From Epiperipatus broadwayi (lineage: Eukaryota > Onychophora > Udeonychophora > Euonychophora > Peripatidae), in NCBI GenBank assembly GCA_028023455.1, contig JAQFVV010000180.1, positions 248,001 through 312,000 on the forward strand: a stretch of DNA of 64,000 bases, read 5' to 3'. Below the pieces are notes generated by a model. It searched no databases and was not told the origin of the DNA. It was given only the letters and a program-made list of their open reading frames with translations. A program made the translations under genes and the position numbers. Positions 49,855-61,294 of the stretch are shown here, one piece after another (the stretch's first letter is position 1; every line of letters begins with the position of its first letter).

Positions 49855-50655
49855 ATAGATGCCAAGTGTGGAAGTGCATGCATACATATATACATAATAC
49901 ATAACATTCATTTAATTTAACTAACAATTACACTTATTAATTATAAGAAATAAATTAATAGAAATGACTATTTTATGATTATATTTGAAATATTATTTAA
50001 CCTTCCATGTTGGTCAGATAAGAGTTCGTGATTTAAACTTGGTTAGGCCTTAATTGTTTAAGATATAATTTAAAGTTCATTTAGTAAAAGTTCTATTATA
50101 ATTAGAGTTTATGATTTATAGTTTATACATTACATTTGAGGAACTCCCTCTTGGTTCCTTGTGCCAATTCCTGTGAAGACTTTTATTATTCATACTTTCT
50201 GTTCATGCCATAGTTATCAATCTGGAGGCGGCCTTAGCTGGTTCGATCCTGGAACTATTTTATTTCAGTACCCATATGATTCAAGGTCTGCAATAGTGCC
50301 ATTCATATTTCAACAGTCTCTTCATTTGAAAACAGCAAGAGGGTAAAAAGTGCATCTTTTCCCCCTCCTCAAAAATCAAGCTGAAACTGTACTTAATTTG
50401 AAATTTCTTTCTTTTTATATTAATCTTTTGGATTCACTGACCATGGTTTCCTGTTCCAGTGGTTTTCATTTAGGGTCCAAATGTTGGTTGATCTTCCACA
50501 AGCAGGTAACAATCTTTTTTAATTTTTTTTATATTTCTTATCTGATCTTTAATTATAAATTTGCCCCAAGGGCTCATTTGCTTTAGATTAATTAAAACCA
50601 ACAATCATTTCCATTTTGAGTTTTAACATAATAGAAAGTAATTTAATTATTGCAC
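49855..50655. other. AT-rich sequence with one Pol III B-box match
   Basis: The sequence ctggttcgatcctgg at about 50238-50252 contains a perfect B-box match (GGTTCGATCCT), but no convincing A box or cloverleaf precedes it. Two short frames (50161-50586) have no recognised similarity. Confidence 0.3.
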
Positions 50656-50680
50656 ATTCTTAAAGATATATATATATTTT

Positions 50681-50778
50681 AAGTGTCATAGCATCGGCTG
50701 GGACGCGAACCCGCAACCCGGGCAACTGCCTGCAAGTGCAAGGCAGTCGCGCTGACCTCTCGACCACCAATGGAAGAC
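50681..50778 (-). mobile_element. Short tRNA-derived insertion (SINE or tRNA retropseudogene) with target-site duplication
   Basis: On the minus strand the A box TGGTCGAGAGG (50766-50756) fits TRGYNNARNGG fully. The B box GGTTCGCGTCC (50711-50701) deviates at one position. The T-arm (GCGGGTTCGCGTCC) and a GC-rich anticodon arm (CTGCC opposite GGCAG, with an oversized loop) are recognisable. The insertion is GC-rich in an AT-rich background and flanked by AAAGATATAT at 50662-50671 and 50779-50788, a likely duplication from retroposition. The loop is too long for a functional tRNA, so I favour a SINE head or retropseudogene. Confidence 0.65.
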
Positions 50779-50794
50779 AAAGATATATTTTTAT

Positions 50795-51490
50795 CTTTAA
50801 GTTTTTGCTTAAAATTTAGTTTTAAAATACTTTTTTTTTAAAATAAAGTTTTTTTTTAATATTTTTTCATCTGGGCAATTTATATATATATGTTTTTGCA
50901 AGCCTTTAGTTTTCAATTATTAATTCTAATTTTTATTTAATAAGTTTTATTTGCGAACATTTATACTTTACTTTTTTTTTTTTAAATAATGTAACAGCAT
51001 GTGTGCTTGTTACAATATATATGGTGATAAATAAAATTAATTGAAATATTGGGTTACAGTAAGAAAACAAAATCATACACATTAATAAATCTAAATATGT
51101 TGTTTGTGAAGAATGTTTATGATATGAATATTTGAAAGTTTTATGGAAATAAATGCATCTACATGAGGGTAAACCAACTCAAATATTTCTGCTTATGTAA
51201 GACTGAAATAAAGGATTGCTGGTAAGTTTAACCATTTTTACCCTCACCATACAATGATGACAACTACATATATATTTAATATTTGTCTGAAAGTTTGTGA
51301 TAATGGTATTGTAATTATAATTATATGTTGAACTATTTCCATAATCTAATATTAATTGTTAAATGTTTTTTTAGAAAAATCAATTTTATTTAAAGTTTTC
51401 AAATTCATTCAGTGCTTAGTAACAACATACATATTAGTATATAACACAATGTTTCAAGTGATATTATTCACCTACCTTCTGACCTAACAA
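50795..51490. other. AT-rich spacer
   Basis: Poly-T and poly-A runs only. No gene recognised. Confidence 0.45.
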
Positions 51491-51494
51491 GTGA

Positions 51495-51577
51495 GAGTAC
51501 TAGCAAGGTAATTGAACCTGGGATCTTTAAATTCATGAATATTGAATTTAAAACAATGCTCTAACTAGTTAGGCTAT
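51495..51577 (-). repeat. tRNA-like sequence (decayed SINE head or tRNA pseudogene)
   Basis: On the minus strand CTAACTAGTTAGAGCATTG (A box region, TAGTTAGAGCA at 51567-51557) is followed at a normal tRNA distance by AGGTTCAATTACC (B box GGTTCAATTAC at 51518-51508). The anticodon arm is AT-rich and has no clear 7-base loop. No flanking duplication is obvious. Confidence 0.45.
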
Positions 51578-51579
51578 TC

Positions 51580-52485
51580 TATCAAAGGCAACAGACAGCA
51601 ATAATTTCCTACTCATTACTCCACTTTTTACATAAGTAGAAAGTTAATAAGTGCATTTCAAAAGATTGACTTATGGGTTTGCTGAAGTTGTTCTAATGAG
51701 CTAGATTATTTTATCAAAGACAAAAGTAAATAGAAATTTTAATACTTATCTACAGGAGTTCTGATCCCCCCATCTGGGTTTTAAACACTATGGATTACCA
51801 CATTAGATTGACTTATAAAGTTACCTATCATTAATATGAGGGAAATTTCTTTAAAAACATTTTTAAATTTTTCTCTCTCTGTCCAATATTCTTGTCTTTT
51901 CTCAATGGAACATATGTTCGTTGGCACATTATAGTCTATTTTAATTAGATAGCTGATTTTACTGATATTTGTCCTTTCATATAGTTTAGCATTTTTAGAG
52001 ATTAAAATTCTTGGAGGTGCACTCATCTTTAGAAAGCAGCTTTGATATGATATTAAATGAAGACCTTTTTTAATTTGTCCAATATTGCTGGTATATATAG
52101 GAATATAATAGTATATATAATTGTTTTTTCTTTTTGTTGTCTATTTAAGATTTTCTTAATGATAGCTGATAAATAACCATTCTCCATTCTTCATGAGAAT
52201 TTGTTTCATAAAAGACTTTTATTTTTTTACTTCTGAAAAAATTTCCTTACTCTGTTCCATAGTGGTAGTATCATGGTTATATGTATATACTAATTATTTT
52301 CATTATAAAATTATACATTTTAACTCAGACTAATGTAATTATAAATATACAAATATTATATAGAGAAAAACTTTCATAAAGTCAGTTATTTTATTTTTTA
52401 AACAATATATGCTTAGCCAACTTACAACTATTACAAGTCATAGTCATTGTATAAATTGGAATGTGGGAGTGGGTGTATATATTGT
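51580..52485. other. AT-rich spacer
   Basis: An 81-codon minus-strand frame (51781-52026) has no recognised similarity. Nothing else is seen. Confidence 0.4.
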
Positions 52486-52492
52486 ATTATTT

Positions 52493-52530
52493 ACACACAC
52501 AGACACACACACACAATATATATATATATT
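52493..52530. repeat. (CA)n/(TA)n microsatellite
   Basis: A CA-rich run passes directly into a TA run. Confidence 0.85.
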
Positions 52531-52534
52531 GGCA

Positions 52535-53060
52535 CTGAGTAAGATTTAAAAAAAGAAAAATTTAAAAATCATCAAGGGACATCATTTTTACTCGAGGCAG
52601 TTAGACACTTTTTGGTGGTTTCAAATTATTAGACGGGCAGACTGCTGATGTTCTTGCGAATGAAGGTTGGAGCTCATCGCATGCTCCAAAAATTGCTTAT
52701 CACTGTACTGTATTCATTGGAAAAATAAGACTTATAGGTGATTGACTCTAGATACGTGAATGACTGATTGACAAAATGTTTGGCCATATTTATGTGATAA
52801 TCTTGTTAACTTTTAATCAATTTTTAAAATCTGCTAGTTATTTTCATTGTTCAAAATCTGTCCACTACTTTTGTTGATTAAATCTTTTGATAAGATGCCT
52901 TTTAATAAGACCTGTTGGTTATGGATTTTAGTAGCCATTGCTAATCTCATTAATATGCAGCTTATCAGTATATGCAATCTTTGAGGGAATTTTTAACTTC
53001 AATTATGAGCTTTCTTTATTTATTCTAATATTTTTATTTTCTTTAAACATGCACACTTTT
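52535..53060. other. Spacer without recognised feature
   Basis: The sequence is slightly less AT-rich at 52580-52700 (containing gacgggcagactgctgatg). No gene or repeat was recognised. Confidence 0.4.
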
Positions 53061-53063
53061 TAC

Positions 53064-54086
53064 CATTACATTCATATCGGTCTTTCAAGCCAAATTGTGC
53101 AAACGCTTTTGCGAGTGTTAAATAATAAATGAATACCCTCTGACCAAACAAGATATAGAATTTATGCAGGAATAAAAGGAATCCTCTTATTCCTACGACT
53201 CAAATATTTATATATGAGCAAATCTGAAGTACTGGCACAGAAGGTGTGACTATAGAACAGTCACTTTAAATTACTATATATAACGTATGAATGAATGACG
53301 CCGATGAAATTTACTAGAATTTATTGAATGTCATTCCAACTGAAACTTAATCATATATATAAATCAGCATTTATTTGTATACAGACGCTATAAAAATAAA
53401 TGCTGATTTATATATATGATTAAGTTTCAGTTGGAATGACGTTCAGTAAATTCTAGTAAATTTCATCGGCGTCATTCATTCATACGTTATATATAGTAAT
53501 TTAAAGTGACTGTTCTATAGTCACACCTTCTGTGCCAGTACTTCAGATTTGCTCATATATAAATATTTGAGTCGTAGGAATAAGAGGATTCCTTTTATTC
53601 CTGCATAAATTCTATATCTTGTTTGGTCAGAGGGTATTCATTTATTATTTAACACTCGCAAAAGCGTTTGCACAATTTGGCTTGAAAGGCCAATATGAAT
53701 GTAATTACAATTGTATACAGACACTATAAAAATAAATGCTGATTTATATATATGATTAAGTTTCAGTTGGAATGACGTTCAGTAAATTCTAGTAAATTTC
53801 ATCGGCGTCATTCATTCATACGTTATATATAATAATTTAAAGTGACTGTTCTATAGTCACACCTTCTGTGCCAGTACTTCAGATTTGCTCATATATAAAT
53901 ATTTGAGTCATAGGAATAAGAGGATTCCTTTTATTCCTGCATAAATTCTATATCTTGTTTGGTCAGAGGGTATTCATTTATTATTTAACACTCGCAAAAG
54001 CGTTTGCACAATTTGGCTTGAAAGGCCGATATGAATGTAATTACAATTGTATACAGACGCTATAAAAATAAATGCTGATTTATACA
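53064..54086. repeat. 336-base unit arranged inverted-direct-direct (long palindrome plus tandem copies)
   Basis: The unit starts at gtatacagacgctataaa and is found at 53377, 53713 and (first about 38 bases only) 54049, giving an exact 336-base period. The stretch 53064-53374 is the reverse complement of 53393-about 53706, so unit one forms a near-perfect palindrome with a loop of about 18 bases. Copies differ at only a handful of positions (for example gacgct versus gacact, gtcgtagg versus gtcatagg). The third copy breaks off in ctgatttata. There is no ORF. The near-identity implies a recent event, such as foldback replication, a young satellite or part of a transposon. Confidence 0.9.
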
Positions 54087-54099
54087 TATTTTATTGTAT

Positions 54100-57000
54100 T
54101 TTTAAAATCAACTCGTTATTTATGCACACATATATTTTATTTTAAATAAATGAAAAGAGAGAATATTTTTTTTAGTTTTAAGATTTTTTTTTTTTTTCTT
54201 TAATAGTTTAATTTTTTGTTAAATTAGACTTCTTTAGCTAATTATAAATTCTTTTGACATTAAAATTTTATGATAAATAAAATTACAAATATATATATAT
54301 ATATATTGTAATCTAATATTTAGCATTATAATTATTTAATATAACCAAAAAACTAAAAATTTTAGTGGATTTCTTTACTACTTAAACAATATAAATCCAT
54401 CACTATTATTGGCCAGATAGCAGTTAATATAGACAAATATAAAATTTAAAAGTCTTTTATAGTACTATCTAAGAGAATAAAATTTTGTAGAAAATATTTA
54501 AAGATGTTTTCTTAGCATATTTTATTGATCAATGTGTATCTAAAATACATGCATCTGTGTTATTATTTGAAAAGTGCAGCTGAAATTTTTTATTTACAAA
54601 CAGAAAATGCACATAAAATTGATATTATAAAAAATATACAAAATAGGTTGCACTAAATCAAAAATAATAAAACATAATATTTAAAAATAAGTATATTACA
54701 ATAATTATGCAATCAAGATTACATTTAGCTAAAATAATACAATTAACATTTCATTTAAAAATATATGTGTGCATGCATGTAATTTCTATATGTTTAGAAC
54801 TTTGTCAATTCAAAATTTTATAAATATAAAACTGTTTATTTTATTTAGCATTGCAATTCAGTTAAAAAAGTATTTATGAAAATGAATTTATTATTTGAGA
54901 ACTTTAAAGGGATATTATAAATTATTTAGTTATTAAATAAATGATTGTAGAAATTTTAAAATGATGCCGATTAAAATATAATATTAAAAATTTGGTATAA
55001 TTTTTTCTTTCTTTCATTTTATTTAATGTCTGAAAATTTTCATGCTCAGAATAAAACCAGACATGTATGATTGACTGCAATTCTGTATAATCATAGCAAT
55101 GGATAAATTTTTCCCATAAAAACTTAAAAAAAGAAAAGAGATGAGGGTAATGATGATTAATTAGAATATCAGCTGATTAGAGGCTATAAATATGATCTTT
55201 TGGAAAAAATTAAAACAGTTTTTGTAAAATTCTAGTGCATTCAAGATCCGGATGAAGCAAATTTTAAAATAGCCATGTTTAATAGTCTTCTCCAGAATGG
55301 TAATCAAACTCATTCTGGACATTTTGCCTAGCTGGCAAAATATATCTTATCCTCAAACTAAATAGATAAAGAATAACAATAAGGATTATCACCAAATACT
55401 ATTTTAAAGAAAATCCAATTTACTGTTTTCAACTATTAATGGAATTTTGGAAAATTGCTTATGAGATACTTCTTGTAGCTCTTTTTCCCAAAATAATTTT
55501 GAAATAGCTTGTTTGGAAACTATATTGTCTGCTTATTGATTAATGAAAGTTAAACCTTTATACTATGTAAATCTAAATCCATGAATATATTCACAGCTTT
55601 AAGAACACTGATGTTATAAAAATGAACAAAGTTAATTTGGTCTACAAATTGTAATTTATTTGCTAGGCCTTATAAATTATTAAAATGGTCTAAATTTAAT
55701 ATAGAAAAATAAATTGTGTTTAAACCAAAGGACTAGAAATCTACTGTCCTTAAAATACATGATAAACGCCAACCATAAGGGTATTAGTTGACATGTGTTT
55801 CTTTAAAGGATTAAACTATTCTCTTTGCACAAAACTACAATTCAACATTAATCCTATAATAATGGATTTGTGATTATAAATGCCATAATATGAAAATATG
55901 ATCAGCAAACATTCTAAATGTCTTTTATTAAATTTCTTAAAATCATTATATTAAGTGTTACTACAAATTTAAACCTACAAAAGGAATTACCTTGTGCTTC
56001 TAATTTAATGTTTAGTGTTTATATTAAATAATTGCCAGTAAATTATCCATTTTGGAATATTCTGAAAAAGTGTAATATTTCCACAGAATATTCTCAACTG
56101 TTTGTGAAAGTAGGATTATGTATTTGAAAAATTAATTAAATTAATTTTGTTTATAATTGTGGAATTATTTAGTTTAGTTATTATTAGTGTAGTAATAAAT
56201 AAATAATAAAGTTGTCAAGATAATGCTGAGATATGAAGATAAAGATTCCAACTTTATATTTTTATTGACATTGGATATGAATGTAATATATATAATTTAT
56301 GTTTTATATTGGAGTCAAGTTGCATTTAGTTAAACTAGATATAAACTTCAGTAAACGTATTCATGTTCTAATGATGTTTATGTTTTATTAGTCCATAAAT
56401 TCAGCCTGATTAATAGGTAGCTAAACATTCTGAGTAGATTATTAAATCACTAAAGAATTTTTATCTATATATCATCTATGATATTTGCATAATTTGAAAT
56501 GCTATACTATGCAATAAAGCTGTTTTCTAATATTAATAAAATAAAATGTATTTGTTAGTCAAGGTATATTCCTAACTAATTATTTAAACATTAAATATAA
56601 TATAAAAAACATAGCATGCCATTCTAGTAAATAATATAAATGTCATAATGAAGCTATACATTTTGTAGGGCATTAAAAGTATTAAGTAAATCATTTTTCT
56701 TACTCTCCAAAAGAATTGTTAAAAAAGTAGCAAGCTTTTATAGAATGAGGTTGATAATATATTAATTATTATTTAATATCAATAATTATGTGCTTTTAAC
56801 GCTCGTTAAAGAAGTTATATTTATTAATAATTTATTTAAAGCTTAGTGCTTTCAAAGCTCCATGGCTTCATACTCATAGCTGTGTGTGGTTGATAGTTAT
56901 AAAGATAATTAAAGATATCGTAAAACATTATTATCCTCCTATATATAAGATTAGGTTTTGGCTTAATACTATTCAACCTTCTCCAATAGAGCTTTGTCTT

Positions 57001-57790
57001 TGCAATACTTTAGAATTACTCACATAATGATAACCTAAGACTACCTTATTCAAGGAGAACAAACATATAATTATTAATATTGTTATAGAATTTTTTATTA
57101 AATTATGTTTATTATTAGTTTATAATGTTATATTGTTAATATACTTGCTATTTATAATAAAGCAGTTGTTATATTTAAATACATCTGTTTGTCATTATTG
57201 AAATCATCGTCTTTACATATTGTTGAAATAAAAGATCATACTTCCAAGCTATTAAATAATATACTCATTTATTAAATCTATATACACCATTTACTATTAC
57301 TATTGCTATCTGGAATACAAATTAGTAGGGTAGGATGATGTACAAATTCCTTTTACCTCCATCTATATATCTTTTAATTGAACGATTAAGATTGATTTAG
57401 TTAAGAACCCTGATATAAATAATTAATTGAACATTGTATGAATGAGAAAGTTAATTTTCTAGCCTTATTTAAATGTACATTATTTCTTTACACAAGAGAT
57501 ACCCTACCAAACTATATGTATTTAAGAATATAGTAAGATTATTATTATACATCTATAAGAATATCCTGAGAAATTTATTGTTCTTAAATTTTAATGTATT
57601 ATCAAATTTTGGAACAATAATTATTATTTATTTTATGTAAAGAATAAACATAAATTCATTTTAATTTACTTTTTAAAAAGGTACAAGTAATATATAATGC
57701 ATTCCACATAAAACACACTAGTCTCAACTTATCAACTTTAGCTCCTGAGTGTGACCTAAACTTTGGGTTACAATATATATTAAATGGTTT
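54100..57790. other. Very AT-rich stretch with no recognised gene
   Basis: Poly-T runs near 54185 and a (TA)n run near 54290-54306. Across the rest, no frame, RNA or repeat stands out. Confidence 0.45.
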
Positions 57791-57802
57791 GGTAAAAGGA
57801 GG

Positions 57803-58235
57803 AGTCTTACCGTATCTGCCATACAGGGTGCCACCAGGCCATTTGAACCTGGAATATTTATATAGTAGGCAGATACGTATTGTTAAAGATCCAACTTTAT
57901 TTTATTATAATTATATATTGACCATTAGCAATTGCCACTAGCTCAAGAAGTAGCAGAAGTTTAAAATACATTTATTATTAAAATATATTTTTAATAAAGA
58001 TAACAAAAAAAACAAAACAACTAAATCACTTCCAGTAGCCAGTACTAATAACACAAAAGATTTTATTTATGTATATATAACAACAAATTTGAAAAATAAA
58101 TTACTAAAAAAAAATGCTTTAGGTTTCATTATTTATTTTTTTTAACTTTAATTTCCAATCTTAGAATGTTGAGCATAGATAGGCTACCTAGACTACACAC
58201 CTAAGATTTTCGAAATCTTTGATTCCAGGCTAAAA
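57803..58235. repeat. Dispersed repeat, copy 2
   Basis: Corresponds to 49137-49590 with the same anchors in the same order (gccaccaggccatttgaacc, aggcagatacgta, ttatatattgaccattagca, cactagctcaagaagtagc). Substitutions and small indels separate the two, so both are old. Confidence 0.6.
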
Positions 58236-58239
58236 ATCT

Positions 58240-58645
58240 GCAGCCACACCAATGCTTGCTTCCCAATATATAGACGCAACCAATGCAATGTGAACATGTT
58301 AGCATAAAACCACGCTAACAGGACCGTGTGCAATGTGATATTATTTAAAGGACATGATCCTCATCCAGTACAGAAATGTGCATCTGTCTGGCGAAAAAAT
58401 CATGTATATAAAATATTAAAGAGCAATGCTACGTATGGATGGGAGAGCGATTTATTTTGCCGACTTATAGTCCCAATCCAGAGCTAAAAGAGGTCATCGT
58501 GGAAAGTACTCCACATCCATTTTAACACAATGACTACATCTTTGGGGTCATGCATTTAGTTGGGCACATTGCCCTGTATGCTAACACACTTCACATTACA
58601 TTGATATAAACATCCATATATCCCTCCACCAGCATTGACACAACT
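58240..58645. mobile_element. Small element with imperfect terminal inverted repeats
   Basis: The left accaatgcaatgtgaacatg, then ttagcata (about 58276-58304), pairs with the right tatgctaacacacttcacat, then tacattga (about 58576-58604). Weaker pairing extends to cacaccaatgc on the left and agcattgacacaac on the right, giving termini of about 60 bases. The interior is GC-richer than its flanks and has no ORF. It fits a MITE-like DNA element; the superfamily is not determinable. Confidence 0.5.
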
Positions 58646-58649
58646 ATGA

Positions 58650-59150
58650 AACAAATAATCTGAAATCAAAACCCCTTTAAACTAACATACACTTAAATGA
58701 GTCTAAGCAGCCATCTACACCCAATTTATATTTAAGTCAATTTAATAATTTAATTTATTCTTTAAAAAAAAAATTTAGTTTCAGATATTAACTTATTTTA
58801 AAATCACATATGTATCTAACTTATTTTAAAATCAAATAAAGCATTTGACCTATTTTTAAAACTCATTAATGCACAAATAATGATACGTGTTTGATTTTAT
58901 CTTTAAATTTATGTTTGCAATCACAAACTCCTACCCTATTACAAACAGATCTTATACTAAGCATAAATAAAAAAATATAATACATATTTTAAAAAGATTA
59001 GTTTAAATTTTAGATAAAACTTTTAAAATTGCAAAGTTTATAAAAAATAAAGTTCAGATTTGATCAGGAGAGAAAGTCTATAGTTCATATTTAAAGGAAA
59101 ATAAAGTTTGGAGATTTTAAATTAAAGAGAGTTTATAGTTCATTTTTATC
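58650..59150. other. AT-rich spacer
   Basis: No recognised feature. A CAAATAAAGC polyadenylation-like word lies near 58832. Confidence 0.4.
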
Positions 59151-59154
59151 ATTT

Positions 59155-59380
59155 ATACTTTCCTTTCTCTGGGCCATTCCTTCACGATGAAGATCTGAGT
59201 TTACGCAAGAGCCATTTCTTGCGGACTATGATAATTTATGAAGATTTACAACGATTTATAAAGACTGTTCCAGTGGTTCGATCCTACATGGAGATGAAAG
59301 CTGCCTTTGGCTGGCCGAACCGAGGGAAGTGCGATTAAACAGATTACATTTTTGGTAATGGCGACAATAATTCTTCAAGT
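59155..59380 (+). other. GC-richer segment; possible LTR end and primer-binding site
   Basis: A GC-richer run (from ttctctgggccattcc) ends in AACAGATTACA (to about 59349), followed directly by TTTTTGGTAATGGCGACAA. An LTR ending in ACA followed within a few bases by TGG-containing primer-binding sequence is the arrangement at Ty3-type 5' LTRs. No matching second LTR or gag is recognised downstream, so this is only a candidate. Confidence 0.25.
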
Positions 59381-59909
59381 TTCTTTTCAGCAATGACAAA
59401 CAAATTCAAAAATTCTAATCTTCTAATTAATTATTTCTTTTGAATTTTTCCATTTATAGTCCTGAAGCATCTTATCTAGGAATGCTCGGATCCATCTGAC
59501 ATATTTCATATATGTATTTCATTGGTTCTGTGGTTAAGTAGATTTTTCCTCTGTAGTCTGTGTATATATCTTGGGCGGGAAAAGCAAGTCTTTTGTTTCT
59601 ATCTCTTGATTCTTATCTATTTCATAGTAATCTTTTTAATGATCATTTTGCCCTAAGGACCTGTTGGTAATTTTATTTTTGTTAAAAACTCTTATTATTT
59701 TTAAGATTAAAATCGTTTTTATTATTGTTTTATTTTAAGATTAGAATCTTTGCTTCATTTGATTCTATAAATTCTTTAAGCTTATTTTATTTTCAATATT
59801 TATATGATATTTATTAATAAATTAATAACTCAATATTTGTGCATTTTGAACGTCTGTGCATTTAATTATCCTTTAATATGTTTATTAATCATATATATAT
59901 ATATTGTAA

Positions 59910-60110
59910 CCGGATCGCCATACAACCCCTTATTACCTCAGTTGTAACAATTTCCTGATGAGCATATTGTAGGAAGGAACCATCAATTGGCTTTCCCCAT
60001 TACAGATGTCACCCCCCTTACAACAATATTTCCTGCTCATCAGAGGATGTAGCACCATAGAGACTGAAAACACCTAGAAATTTCTGTGTTTGGTTTCCCA
60101 AACTGCGCCA
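59910..60110. repeat. Imperfect inverted repeat around CTGATGAGCA
   Basis: ctgatgagcatattgtaggaa (59954 on) and the reverse complement of acaacaatatttcctgctcat, cag (about 60020-60043) share CTGATGAGCA and a tattgt...aagg segment. The block is GC-richer than its surroundings and begins beside an (AT)n run. The element type is unknown. Confidence 0.45.
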
Positions 60111-60289
60111 CTAGAGTTCCATTTCACTACAACCTAACTTACCTAGGTCTAGTTATGCCAGGCATAGCTCAAGAGGCATGAAATTCTCATGAACAAGTGA
60201 TGCAACACAAACAACTGGATTGGTTTTATATAACAATAAATTTATTTAACAATATTTATTTCCATAACAATGTTTGGATCATCAGTCCT

Positions 60290-60510
60290 ACACAGTTATT
60301 TTGGTTGCATCAATATTTGGATAATAATTCAACAAAAGTTTGTTACTAGTTCATGCTTTACACAGTTCCACAGATATTTTGGTTATATCAATATTTGGAT
60401 AATAATTCAACAAAAGTTTGTTACTAGTACATGTTTGACACAGTTCCACAGATATTTTGGTTATAATAATTCAACAAAAGTTTATTACTAGTTCCTGTTT
60501 GACACAGTTC
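60290..60510 (+). repeat. 78-base tandem repeat, about 2.7 copies
   Basis: The unit beginning ttggttgcatcaatatttgg, with aacaaaagtttgttactagt further in, starts at 60301, 60379 and 60457. The third copy lacks about 14 internal bases. A 73-codon frame through it is repetitive and not convincing as a gene. Confidence 0.85.
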
Positions 60511-60619
60511 ATCTTTGGGGTCCCATTTTCCTGTATGCGCATATATACTCCTAGGTTAGATGGATCACTTATTCATCATTGATGATATATTTATCCATGG
60601 TATCCATTAATCCTTGTTA

Positions 60620-61290
60620 TGATTCTCGTATAGAATATTATTCTGATCCAGGTACAGATATATTTTACTTAAAAGCATTTACAATTCCTTCAGGCCTAGA
60701 TGTATATTATATCTCAGCATTTGTAATTATTCCACATATGTACAGATTTGGTATACCATCATTTATAATTCATCCAGATATAAGCACATTTTATATGTGA
60801 GCATTTGCAATTTATTCAAGTACAGACGTGTTTGGTATATAAACAGTTATAATTTATTCGGATATAGACAGATTTTATTTATGAGCATTTACAATTTATT
60901 TAGTTATAGTTATACGTATATAGTATCTCAGCATTTCTAATTCTTTCAGATATAAACATATTTCATATCTCAGCAATATAAACCGTTATAATTCATTCAG
61001 ATAAAGAGGTATATTATATGCAAGCCTTTAATATTTATTCAGGTATAGATGTATTTGGTGTATAAACAGTTATACTTCATTCCGATATAGACATATTTCA
61101 TTTATGAGCATTTATAATTTATTTAGTTATAGCTGTACGTATATAGTATCTCAGCATTTCTAATTCTTTCAGATATAAACGCATTTCATATCTCAGCAAT
61201 ATAAACAGTTATAATTCATTCAGATATAATCATATTTTATTTATCAGCATTTACAATTTATTTAGTTATAAGTATTCGTTTTTATTTTAT
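60620..61290 (+). repeat. 42-base tandem array with a 223-base higher-order repeat
   Basis: About fourteen diverged monomers, mostly 42 bases, follow the plan gcatttataattcattcaga, then tatagacatatttcatatctca. On top of this, five-monomer blocks repeat: aaacagttataatttattcg at 60841 and aaacagttatacttcattcc at 61064 begin blocks that match almost throughout. The period of 42 is a multiple of three but stops occur in all copies, so it is noncoding. Confidence 0.8.
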
Positions 61291-61294
61291 TTTA

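Noticed and set aside
51495-51577. Functional tRNA gene
   Set aside because: A and B boxes are spaced correctly, but the anticodon arm is AT-rich and mispaired and the acceptor ends do not pair convincingly.
53064-54086. CRISPR-like or telomeric array
   Set aside because: The unit is 336 bases with no spacers, one copy is inverted, and the host is eukaryotic.
59954-60043. CTGATGAG words as another hammerhead ribozyme
   Set aside because: No stem II closes after CTGATGA, no properly placed GAAA follows, and there is no paired stem I, unlike the foldback copies.
60270-60800. Two 73-codon frames as repeat-containing secreted peptides
   Set aside because: They run through noncoding tandem arrays. 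Later monomers contain stops in the same register.
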